Source of the DNA: Physcomitrium patens
Lineage: Eukaryota; Streptophyta; Bryopsida; Funariales; Funariaceae
DNA length: 64,000 bases
NCBI RefSeq assembly: GCF_000002425.4
Contig: NC_037273.1
Span: 9,746,089 to 9,810,088, forward strand
Direction: 5' to 3'
The notes under the pieces are model-generated. The model saw only the letters and a program-made list of their open reading frames with translations. It was not told the origin of the DNA and made no database searches. Below, in pieces: positions 11,001 through 19,585 of the stretch; positions within the stretch are counted from its first letter, which is position 1; every line of letters begins with the position of its first letter. A program made the position numbers and the translations under genes.

Positions 11001-11538
11001 CATAAATAGCAAAAGTTGATCCTTCTTTTGCTGCGTGTATAAATGCTTTTGCACCTATAAGTGCGGGTTTTTCTATACTAGACTCATGGTTTTTTACTTG
11101 ATTAATAGAACTGTTACTAATGCTCCGAGGAAAATCAAGTTTACGAGAAATCCAATCTATTCGAGGATTATACTTTTCTAACCATGATAAGCCTAAAATT
11201 ACTGGATTAGAGGGAGATCTAATTATATTAAAAATTACGCAACTACTATGACCATTTATTACTACATCTACAGGAAGTGTTTCGTGAGTTACATCTCCAG
11301 AAGACAACGGACGACCATCTATAACTTCTACGTGTACAGGTTTAGTTTTTTGTATTAATGATATTCTATGACATCTAGCAAATTCTTCATCTAAAAAACA
11401 AGCTGAGGCTCCTGAATCTATCAAGGCAGAGGCTTTGTAATTATTAGGTCCTAAACGCACATCTATTATAAAACAAGGAGATGGTTCTGAGGAGAGGATA
11501 GGACCTTCATTAGAAGTTGTACAAGATTCCAGCCGCAC
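8050..11538 (-). CDS. pol: Chromovirus B pol polyprotein with chromodomain
   Basis: 1162 codons, complete. Order: aspartic protease (DSGA, residues 41-44), reverse transcriptase ([19 protein letters not shown] near 272-290; YLDD 382-385), RNase H (D529 in METDAS, E572 in DKELL, D599 in TDH), integrase (HHCC with H746, H753, C783, C786; catalytic D816, D876, E912), a GPY/F-like module (YRRLGPF, 1043-1049) and a C-terminal chromodomain (about 1105-1157, with EYLVHWRGY and TWEP). All catalytic residues are present. The frame is -1 relative to gag. The first usable codon here is GTG, where copies A and C have ATG, five bases after the gag stop, so either non-AUG initiation or a -1 shift near the gag end is needed. 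The ORF stops in an overlapping ATGA at 8050-8053. Confidence 0.92.
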   Translation of the reverse strand: MRLESCTTSNEGPILSSEPSPCFIIDVRLGPNNYKASALIDSGASACFLDEEFARCHRISLIQKTKPVHVEVIDGRPLSSGDVTHETLPVDVVINGHSSCVIFNIIRSPSNPVILGLSWLEKYNPRIDWISRKLDFPRSISNSSINQVKNHESSIEKPALIGAKAFIHAAKEGSTFAIYAAPISESVKTSSGIPSQYQDYQDVFEKKNADILPEHRPYDCSIDLKEGTQPPFGPIYSLSQDELAELKTYIDENLAKNFIRHSKSPAGAPILFVKKKDGSLRMCVDYRGLNKITIKNRYPLPLISGLLDQLNQAKIYTKIDLRGAYNLVRIKEGDEWKTAFRTRYGHFEYNVMPFGLTNAPAAFQHLMNDVFREFLDNFVVCYLDDILIYSKNVEEHEIHVRQVLQKLRDAGLYAKMEKCVFHTTQVDFLGYIISNDGLMMDSKKVQTIMDWKIPKTVRDVQCFLGFANYYRIFIKDFSRVAAPLTRLTSKDKFQWNQEAEAAFEALKTSFVSAPVLYRVDFSKVFFMETDASDFALGAVLSQMGTDDKLHPIAFHSRKFSAAESNYEIHDKELLAIVDSFQEWRHYLEGASSPVTVYTDHKNLEYFMSARVLNRRQARWSMSLSRFDFIITYRPGKQQGLSDALSRRSYFAPKEGDAAFEQQRTVLLKPEQFHLRAVKSTLTVDSTFLKQIQSSMSSDPLVHDIENNSSKSHDSSKFEFKNNLLYFEGRLYVPEGKARLRVLQARHDFPAAGHFGYNKTLELISRDFWWPQMWKSVKDFVQSCDICSRSKIPRHRPYGLLQPLPIPEQPWSSVSMDFITDLPNSRSYDSIFVIVDRFTKMAHFVPCTKSITGEETAKLFIDNIYRYHGLPKDIISDRGTQFVSRFWKTLFKILKVDIKLSSAFHPQTDGQTERVNQVLEQYLRCTINYQQDDWTTLLPLAEFAYNNTIHSSTQQTPFFANYGYHPRLDTFDFSKVDNPAAEDMANRLSELHAIMKAQLKKAQERQKINADVYRKEQPQLNVGDKVWLLRRNIKTTRPCDKLDYRRLGPFSVSEQINPVAYRLHLPESMKIHPVFHVSLLEPYKTVDIQGRRQMPPPPIEVDNNEEFEVEEILDSRRCRNKLEYLVHWRGYDISERTWEPSRNLANASAKVKVFHQRHPSKPR

Positions 11539-11543
11539 GGTCC

Positions 11544-12551
11544 CTATTGTAGCTGGACGTACTCGTTTTCCGACATACTGTCTTCTTTCACAGTCGTACT
11601 CCTCATTTTGTAGTTACGTCGCTTCTTTGGACAATGTTGAGCAGTGTGCTTAGGTTCTCCACAATATAAGCACAATCCTCCTTGTCGACGACGAGACTTT
11701 TCTTGCTCAGTAAGAGGTTTGAAACGTACCGCATCAATTTGCATATCCTCTACTTCCGAAGGTATGTGTTGAGGAGACGTCGGTGTTGCCATTGAATTGT
11801 AGTAACGTTGAGGCCCACTTGTACGACTCTCGGATCGAAATTCAAAAAGTCGATTGTCGCACTTCACAGCAAAGTCAATTGCTTGACTCAATGTTTGAGG
11901 ATCAGGTAAATTAAGCATCAATTTCTTTACCTCATATTGTAATCCGTAGAGAAATTGACTCACAAGTGCGGCATCATCCCACTTGATATCAGTTGCAAGT
12001 TGTCGAAATTGCGAAGCATATAATGTTACTGATCGATTGCCTTGTCGCAAAATACGGATCTTGTTGGTTGCAACACGAATTGCATCATGTTCTCCAAACA
12101 TGGATCGAAACTCCGCCAAAAAAGCCTCCAGATTATCCAATATTGGATCTCGTCGTTCAAGAAAAGATGAAAACCATGACAATGCTGAACCTGAAAGGAG
12201 TGTACCAATGAATCTAACTTGTGACCCTGGAGTTGGATAGCTCTGGGGTTGAAGTTCAATTACTAGTTGGACCTGATTGATGAATCCTCGAAACTTGGAT
12301 CTGGTACCATCAAACTTCTCGGGCAAGGCAACTCTCGGTTCTCTAACACTCGAAGGGTGTTCCATTCTGGGAGAAGGGACATGGTTTGGTGTAGATGTTG
12401 AAGCAGCCCCAATCATCTCTATATCTTCACTTCCTACCATTCTTGTTGCTCCTTGTGGTGGTAAATTGAGTTGATGCATCGCAAGCATTAACTCCCTCAA
12501 TTGCTCTTGCATCTGTGCCATTGCACTCTTCATTTCAACAAGCTCTGCCAT
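11544..12551 (-). CDS. gag: Chromovirus B gag
   Basis: 335 aa, complete, starting MAELVEMKSAMAQMQEQLRE. An N-terminal coiled-coil-like stretch (1-30) is followed by a Ser/Thr/Pro-rich linker, then a retrotransposon gag core (KFDGTRSKFRGFINQVQL near 79-96; LSGSALSWFSSFLERRDP near 118-135; LYASQFRQLATDIKWDD near 176-192). A single CX2CX4HX4C zinc knuckle (CLYCGEPKHTAQHC, near 297-310) should bind RNA. It forms the virus-like particle and packages the element RNA. The stop is TAG at 11544-11546; pol follows in the -1 frame. Length is ordinary for a chromovirus gag. Confidence 0.9.
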   Translation of the reverse strand: MAELVEMKSAMAQMQEQLRELMLAMHQLNLPPQGATRMVGSEDIEMIGAASTSTPNHVPSPRMEHPSSVREPRVALPEKFDGTRSKFRGFINQVQLVIELQPQSYPTPGSQVRFIGTLLSGSALSWFSSFLERRDPILDNLEAFLAEFRSMFGEHDAIRVATNKIRILRQGNRSVTLYASQFRQLATDIKWDDAALVSQFLYGLQYEVKKLMLNLPDPQTLSQAIDFAVKCDNRLFEFRSESRTSGPQRYYNSMATPTSPQHIPSEVEDMQIDAVRFKPLTEQEKSRRRQGGLCLYCGEPKHTAQHCPKKRRNYKMRSTTVKEDSMSENEYVQLQ

Positions 12552-12763
12552 AGTAGCACTTAGAAAAGAGAAGATGTCTAATAACGCTCAAAACAAATAG
12601 AAGAGAGGAATTGATAACAAAGAAAATACTAAGAACAATATCAGTTTAAAAGAGGGTAATCCGCAACTTCTAATGCGCTTATGTCTTATCAAGAAAAAGG
12701 GGTAATCCACTCTTAATCAAGAAAAGACAAAGCTCTGATATTGTAAGTGTACTCTTGTCAATC
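12552..12763 (-). other. Leader of copy B with primer-site-like motif
   Basis: 212 bp between the 5' LTR and the gag ATG. It begins GATTGACAAGAG on the minus strand. No TGG-starting primer site lies directly against the LTR. TATCAGAGC (12732-12740), the last nine bases of the common initiator-Met tRNA site TGGTATCAGAGC, sits 23 bases in. A short complementarity, TCTTGTC at the LTR end with GACAAGA in the leader, could fold into a 7-bp hairpin. The primer mechanism is therefore unclear. Confidence 0.6.
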
Positions 12764-13304
12764 TGTCAAGGACAAGAACTCGATGAAAGCTAAAGAGTAA
12801 GTGAGACTTTTCTCAAAAAGAAATAGGACAAAATAGAAATATGTATATTAAGAAAGAAACTGGAATGGCTATTGCCAAAATACAAGAAAACTAGAGACCC
12901 TTGAAACTTAGACTAGAAGCAAGAAAGGAGTTGACAAGAGTGAAGAGGGCTTCACTCTTGCCTCTATATATACTATCTAACTAGAAGCCACGTGGCGATG
13001 TTCTATAAGACCTCCAATATATGTTGACTTTCTAGGCCACATGCCTTTGCTTGCAAGGCAAGTTTTCTATGGATGGACCACGTAGTTAGCTTGTTCTTTA
13101 AGCTTCCAACATGTGTGGCACATGGCTAACTTGTTGACCAAGTTTCTAACCTAAAAGTCAACTATAGACTCCTATAAAGTCAAAGCAGCGTCTATGAAGC
13201 TTCTAAGAAGCTTCTCTAGAAGATATTACACAATTAACCTACTTTTATCTACTTTTACATACTTTTATCTATTCATATAGGTAATTATATGTATGTCCGT
13301 GACA
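12764..13304 (-). repeat. 5' LTR of copy B
   Basis: 541 bp, identical by eye to the 3' LTR except one base (7375 A here G). It drives transcription of copy B from the minus strand. It carries the same G-box, TATA-like box and GAAGCTTC cluster. It ends at 13304 against the CTCAG duplication. Confidence 0.92.
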
Positions 13305-16111
13305 CTCAGCCACCATTTGGACCAATTTACAGTTTATCGCAAGATGAGATGGCTGAACTTAAGAAATATATTGACGAGAATTTAGCGAAGAATTTCATAC
13401 GCCATTCAAAATCTCCAGCAGGAGCTCCAATTCTATTCGTAAAGAAAAAAGATGGATCTTTACGAATGTGTGTTGATTATCGAGGATTCAACAAGATCAC
13501 AATCAAGAATAGGTATCCATTACCTTTGATATCAGGACTCCTTGACCAATTGAATGAAGCTAAGATCTATACAAAAATAGATCTAAGAGGAGCATATAAT
13601 CTAATACGGATCAAAGAAGGAGATGAATGGAAGACTGCGTTTCGAACAAGGTATGGACATTTCGAATATAATGTCATGCCCTTTGGACTCACGAATGCAT
13701 CAACTGCTTTTCAACATCTTATGAATGATGTATTTTGTGAATTCTTAGAGAATTTTGTCGTCTGCTATCTAGACGATATCTTGATCTATTCTAAGAACGT
13801 CGAAGAACATGAAATACATGTTCGTCAAGTATTACAAAAACTTAAAGATGCAGGATTGTACGCCAAGATGGAAAAGTGTGTATTTCACACTACTCAAGTT
13901 AACTTTTTAGGATAAATCATTTCAAATGATGGTCTCATGATGGATTCTAAGAAAGTCCAAACAATCATGGATTGGAAGATTCCAAGGACAGTAAGAGATG
14001 TCCAATGTTTCTTCGAATTTTCCAATTACTATCGGATCTTCATCAAAGATTTCTCACGAGTTGCAGCTCCACTTACACGCTTGACTAGTAAAGATAAATT
14101 CCAATGGAATCAAGAAGCGGAAGCAGCATTTGAAGCCTTAAAGATATCGTTTGTCTCTGCACCAGTCTTATATTGTGTTGACTTTTCGAAGGCATTTTTT
14201 ATGGAAACAGATGCATCAGATTTTGCCTTGGGTGCAGTTTTATCACAAATGGGATCAGATGACAAATTTCATCCGATAGCTTTTCATTCAAGAAAATTCT
14301 CAGCAGCCGAGATCAATTATGAGATCCATGATAAAGAACTTCTTGCGATCGTGGATTCCTTTCAAGAATGGCATCATTATCTAGAAGGCGCTTCTAGTCC
14401 AGTCACTGTGTATAGAGATCACAAGAACCTCGAGTATTTCATGTCAGCACGCGTATTGAATCGTCGTCAAGCTCGTTGGAGTATGTCTTTGTCAAGATTC
14501 GAGTTCATTATCACTTATCGGCCAAGAAAACAACAAGGTTTGTCCGATGCTCTATCTAGACATTCTTATTTTGCACCAAAAGAAGGAGATGCAGCTTTTG
14601 AGCAACAAAAAATAGTCCTCTTGAAATCGGAGCAATTTCATCTCCGAGCAATGAAATCAACATTGACTATTGATTCAACTTTTTTCAAGCAAATCCAGTC
14701 CAGTATGTCCTCAGACCCTCTTGTTCATGATATCGAGAATAATTCTTCCAAGTCTCATGATCTTTCTAAGTTCGAGTTCAAGAATAATTTATTATATTTT
14801 GAAGGACGCCTATATGTTCCAGAAAGAGAAGCACGTTTACGTGTTCTTCAAGCACGTCATGACTTTCCAGCAGCAGGGCACTTTGGATATAATAAGACTT
14901 TGGAACTCATATCAAGAGATTTTTGGTGGCCACAAATGTGGAAGTCAGTCAAAGACTTTGTAAAATCATGTGATATTTGTTCAAGATCAAAAATTCTTTG
15001 TCATCGACCTTACGGACTTCTTCAGCCATTACCTATACCAGAACAACCATGGTCTTCTGTTTCTATGGATTTCATCACAGATCTTCCAAGCTCAAGATCT
15101 TATGATTCTATATTTATGATAGTAGATCGTTTCACCAAGATGGCACATTTTGTGCCATGTACAAAATCTATCACAGGTGAAGAAACAGCTAAGCTTTTCA
15201 TTGATAATATCTATCGCTATCATGGATTACCTAAAGATATCATATCGGATAGGGGAACTCAATTTGTGTCAAGATTTTGGAAGACCCTTTTCAAGATTTT
15301 AAAAGTGGACATAAAGCTATCTTCGGCTTTCCATCCTCAAACTGATGGACAAACAGAGCGCGTAAATCAAGTCTTGGAGCAATATTTAAGGTGTACTATC
15401 AACTATCAACAAGATGATTGGACAACCCTTCTGCCATTGGCAGAGTTTGCTTATAATAATACGATACATTCTTCCACGCAACAAACACCTTTCTTTGCCA
15501 ATTATGGCTATCATCCACGACTTGATACTTTTGATTTTTCAAAAGTTGATAATCCTGCAGTAGAAGATATGGCAAATCGGTTGTCAAAGTTACATACAAT
15601 AATGAAGACGCAATTGAAGGAAGCTCAAGAACGACAAAAGATAAACGCAGATCTATATCGTAGGGAGCAACCACAACTCAACGTGGATGCTAAGGTATGG
15701 CTACTTCGTCGTAATATCAAGACTACTCGATCTTGTGACAAGTTGGACTATCGTAGGCTTGGCCCCTTTTCTGTTTCTGAACAGATCAACCCAGTTGCAT
15801 ATCGGTTACATCTACTGGAGGCAATGAAGATCCATCCTGTATTCCACGTGTCTCTTCTTGAATCATATAAGACAGTGGATATACAAGGAAGAAGATAAAT
15901 GCCACCGCCTCCTATAGAAGTAGATAATAATGAAGAATTTGAGATGGAAGAGATATTAGACTCAAGGCGGCACCGAAATAAGCTGGAATATCTTGTTCAT
16001 TGGCGCGGATATGATATTAGTGAACGCACATGGGAGCCATCCAAGAATCTAGCAAATGCATCAATTAAAGTCAAAGTTTTTCATCAACGACATCCATCAA
16101 AACCAAGATGA
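13305..16111 (+). pseudogene. pol: pol of copy A, RT to chromodomain (broken)
   Basis: Continues the pol of copy A after the insertion of B: reverse transcriptase from [12 protein letters not shown], the YLDD box near 13770, RNase H (METDASDFALG near 14200), integrase (HHCC and D,D,E motifs) and chromodomain (15899-16111). Only two nonsense changes are visible: TAA at 13913-13915 (Tyr codon in B) and TAA at 15896-15898 (Gln codon in B). It is therefore recently inactivated. Amino-acid identity to B in the first 205 residues is about 95% by eye, much higher than for gag or protease. Confidence 0.9.
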
Positions 16112-16205
16112 AAATCTCTCTTATAAAAGAGAGAAGATTGAGGCAAGATAACATTCAATTTCCTATCCTTGTTTGTAACTTCTTTGCATTTGTGACGCTA
16201 ATTAG

Positions 16206-16628
16206 ATGGAGAGCCAACAACCAACGGATTCAACTCAAGAACCTTCGTTTGCTGACCTGCCGGACAAGACATTACGATTGTCACAACCTTCAAGATGACG
16301 CAATCGAGATGAAGATCTTCAAGAACGACATGTTCTTCCTCGAATAGATGGTGAGATACAACGCGTTTGGTATCACGATTTGGGAAGGGACTCTCGATGT
16401 TTGGTGATTTTGCTAGAGGTAAGAACAACTCCTGATGGTCTTCCAAATATTCTATTCGAAGGAAGTTACGAAGGCCTCAACAATGATCAAATAACTGGGT
16501 GGTCTTCCCGCCCTGGTATGGGACACTACTGATCGTTGAGAGGCCCTATCAATCATCTTCGAAGAGAACAGAGATCAGAGTATGTGGCGAATACAATTCG
16601 TCACATCATAGATTTCCTCAACATATGA
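16206..16628 (+). pseudogene. Third ORF of copy A, broken
   Basis: Same length (141 codons with stop) and position as the third ORF of copy B, without indels. Two in-frame stops are present, both CGA to TGA relative to B: codon 31 (16296-16298) and codon 109 (16530-16532). These are the changes expected from deamination of methylated CpG. Codons 1-57 are about 94% identical to B at the nucleotide level; codons 58-140 drop to about 83-85%, with differences concentrated in third positions. Confidence 0.85.
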
Positions 16629-16669
16629 TGACCGCTCCTCGTGGAACTCGTCTCTAGAAGGGGGGGTAA

Positions 16670-17221
16670 TATCACGGCCATAATCATGTAAGCTAATAAT
16701 TACATATAAAAATAGGTAGAAGTAAGTAAAAGTAGATAAAAGTAAGTTAATTCTATAATATTTAATATAGAAGCTTCCTAAAAACTTCCTAGATGCTGCT
16801 TTGACTTCATAGGTGTCTTTAATTGATTTTTTGGATTAGAAACGTGGTCAACAAGTTGGCCATGTGCCACACATGTTGTTAGCTTGAAGATCAAGCTAAC
16901 TATGTGGCCCACACGTAGAAAAACTTGCCTTGTAAGTCAAGGCATGTGTCCTACAAAGTCAACACATATTGGAGGTCCTATAGAACGTCGCCACATAGCC
17001 CCTAGTTAGATAGTATATATAGAGACAAGAGTGAAGGCTTCTTCACTCTTGTCAACTCCTTTCTTGCTTCTAGTCCAGGTTCAAGAGTCTTTAGTTTCTT
17101 GTCTTGTGGCAATAGCCATTCCAGTTTCTTTTTAATATACCTACTTGTTTATATTTTGACTTATTATATCGAGATAGCTTTTTTGTGTATATTTTCCCTC
17201 ATCGAGTCTTTGTCCTTGACA
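16670..17221 (+). repeat. 3' LTR of copy A
   Basis: 552 bp. It starts TATCACGGCC (TG to TA change at the terminus) and ends CCTTGACA. The polypurine tract AGAAGGGGGGG lies just before it at 16656-16666. The flanking ATTAG at 17222-17226 is the right-hand target duplication, with one change from ACTAG. Confidence 0.88.
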
Positions 17222-18023
17222 ATTAGAGAACTAAGAGTTGCTCTGCCTAAGAAGTTTGATAGTAGAAGATCCAAATTTTAAGGATTTATCAATCAAGTAC
17301 AACTTGTGATTGAACTTCAATTCCAAAGCTATTCAACTCCAACATCACAAGTTAGATTCATTAGTACACTTCTTTCAGGTTTAGCATTATGGTGATTTTT
17401 ATCTTTTCTTGAACAACTAGATCCAATATTGATAATTTGGAGGCTTTTTTAGCATAGTTTTGATCCATATATGGAAAACATGATATAACTTGTGTTGCAA
17501 TCAATAAGATCTATATTTTACAATAAGACAATTGATCCATAACATTATATGTTTTACAATTTTGATAACTTACAATTGATATCAAGTAGGGTGATGCTAC
17601 ATTTATTAACCAATTTTTTTATAGATTACAATATGAGGTAAAGAAATTGATGTTCAACTTACCTGATCTTCAAATATTGAGTTAAGGAATTGACTTTGTT
17701 GTGAAGTATAATAATTGACTTTTCAAATTTTGATTTAAGAGTCAGACAAGTTGACCTCAATGTTACTATAATTCAATGGCAACACCAATGCTCTTCAATA
17801 CATACATTGAAAAGTAGAGGATATGCAAATTATTGTAATATGTTTCAAATTTCTTATTTAGCAAGAAAAAACTTGTTGCCATTAGGAAGGATTGTGCTTA
17901 TATTGTGGAGAATCTAAGCACACTACTCAACATTTTTCAAAGAAGCAACGCAATTATAAAATGAGAAGTATAAATGTCAAAGAAGATAATATATTGAAAA
18001 ATGAGTTTGTCCAGCTACAATAG
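17222..18023 (+). pseudogene. gag of copy C, second part (decayed)
   Basis: Resumes the gag of copy C after the insertion of copy A: RELRVALPKKFDSRRSKF near 17226-17279, gag core with stops through 17700, and a zinc knuckle remnant (CLYCGESKHTTQHF, near 17890-17935). It ends in a TAG at 18021-18023 with CCATG five bases later, the same gag-pol junction as in copy A. Many stops and small indels; not functional. Confidence 0.82.
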
Positions 18024-18028
18024 GAACC

Positions 18029-19585
18029 ATGCTACTGGAATCTTGTACAATAGCTAATGAAAGTCCTATTCTCTCGTAAAAATCTTCTCCTTGTTTTATA
18101 TTAAATATTATTTTACGACTTATATATTATAAAGCCTATACCTTGTTAGATTCAAGAACCTCAATGTATTTCTTAGTTGAAGAATTTACTAAAAGACTAA
18201 GCATATTTTTAGTAAAGAAAACTAAACATGTTCACGTAGAAGTCATATATGGTCTTCTGTTGTCTTTTGATGATGTTATCGACAAAAATTTTCATATAAA
18301 AGTAATAATCAATGGTTATAATAGCTTTCTGATATTTAATATCATTAGATCTCTCTTTAATCCAATCATTTTAGATTTATTGTGGTTAAAAAAATACAAT
18401 CCTTGAATAGATTGAATTTCTTGTATTCTTAACTTTTCTAAAAATATAACTAAGAGTATAGTTAATTAAGTAAAAAATCACAAGTCTAATAAAATTAAAC
18501 CTATGTTTGTAGGTATAAGAGCTTTTTTACATGCTGCAAAAGAAAGATCACCTTGTATTATTTATACTACACCCATTTCTAATTGTATAAAGACTTCAAG
18601 TGGTATTTCAAGCCAATATCAAGAATTTTAAGATGTATTTGATAAAAATAATGTGGATACCCTTCTAGAATACCATCCTTATAATTGCTCAATTGACCTT
18701 CAAGAAATAACACAATTACCATTTGGACCAATTTATAGTTTATCACAAAATAAATTGGGCAAACTCAAGGAGTATATTCAAAAAAATCTAGTTAAGGACT
18801 TCATACGCCATTCCATATTTCTAGTAGGAGTCCTAATTCTATTTGTCAAGAAAAAAGATGGATTATTGCGGATGTGTATTGATTATCAAAGACTTGATAA
18901 GATCACCATGAAGAACAAGTATATACTACCTTTAATATCTAGACTTCTTGATCAGTTGAATCAAGCTAGGATCTATATAAAAATAGATCTATAAAAATCA
19001 TACAATCTTGTACACATCAAAGAAAGAGATGAATGGAAGACTATATTTTGAATCAGATACGATTGTTTTGAATATAATATCATGCCTTATGGACTTTACA
19101 AATGCACCAACAACTTTTCAACATCTTATGAATGATATTTTTTGAGAGTTTTTAGACGATTTTGTTGTTTATTATATAGACAACATCTTGATTTATTCTA
19201 AGAATATAGAAGAATATGAACTTCATTTTTGTTGTATGTTACAAAAATTAAGAGATATAAGACTTTATGCCAAGATAGAAATATGTATATTCCACACTAC
19301 TCAAGTTGACTTCTTAAATTACATTATTTCAAACAATAGACTTATGATAGAACCTAAGAAAGTTCAAACTATTATGGATTGGAAGATCTTAAAAAAGGTC
19401 CAAGATGTCTAATATTTTTTGAGATTTTCTAACTACTATTGAATCTTCATCAAGAACTTTTCTTGAATTACAACTCCACTTATATGTTTTATTTGTAAAG
19501 ACAAATCTCAATGAAATCAAGAAATAAAAGCAATATTTGAAGCTTTAAAGATAATCTTTATTTTTGCATCAATCTTGTATTAAAC
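18029..19585 (+). pseudogene. pol of copy C, protease and RT part (decayed)
   Basis: Protease remnant (LLDSRTSMYFLVEEF, near 18143-18187), then [21 protein letters not shown] near 18724-18780, [20 protein letters not shown] near 18845-18905, and a YLDD remnant YIDN near 19176-19187. Homology stops at about 19585 (FVSAPVLY region of B). It resumes at 26867 about 190 codons further on, with element E between. The stretch from mid RNase H to the integrase start is missing. Confidence 0.8.

Larger units (their letters stand above)
6951..13304 (-). mobile_element. Chromovirus copy B, young intact Ty3/gypsy element
   Basis: 6354 bp on the minus strand. 5' LTR 12764-13304, leader with tRNA-like primer motif, gag 11544-12551, pol 8050-11538, third ORF 7533-7955, polypurine tract 7495-7506, 3' LTR 6951-7491. 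Target duplication CTCAG. The two 541-bp LTRs differ by eye at one base (7375 A against G in the other copy), so the insertion is recent. Pol ends in a chromodomain, which places it among the chromoviruses; this type (Tcn1-like) has been reported from mosses. It sits head-on inside copy A of its own family, as expected if the chromodomain guides integration into silenced repeats. All three ORFs are open, so it may be capable of transposition. Confidence 0.93.
4491..17221 (+). mobile_element. Chromovirus copy A (LTR retrotransposon, interrupted)
   Basis: A complete but inactive Ty3/gypsy chromovirus on the plus strand: LTR 4491-5042, leader, broken gag 5255-6258, broken pol 6264-6950 plus 13305-16111, broken third ORF 16206-16628, polypurine tract 16656-16666, LTR 16670-17221. 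Copy B (6951-13304) is inserted in pol. Without B and one copy of its target duplication, A is about 6.37 kb. Comparing its two LTRs by eye I count about 11 differences in 552 bp, 10 of them transitions. That fits an older insertion decaying under cytosine methylation. It is itself inserted into the gag of copy C, with a 5-bp duplication (ACTAG/ATTAG). Confidence 0.9.
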
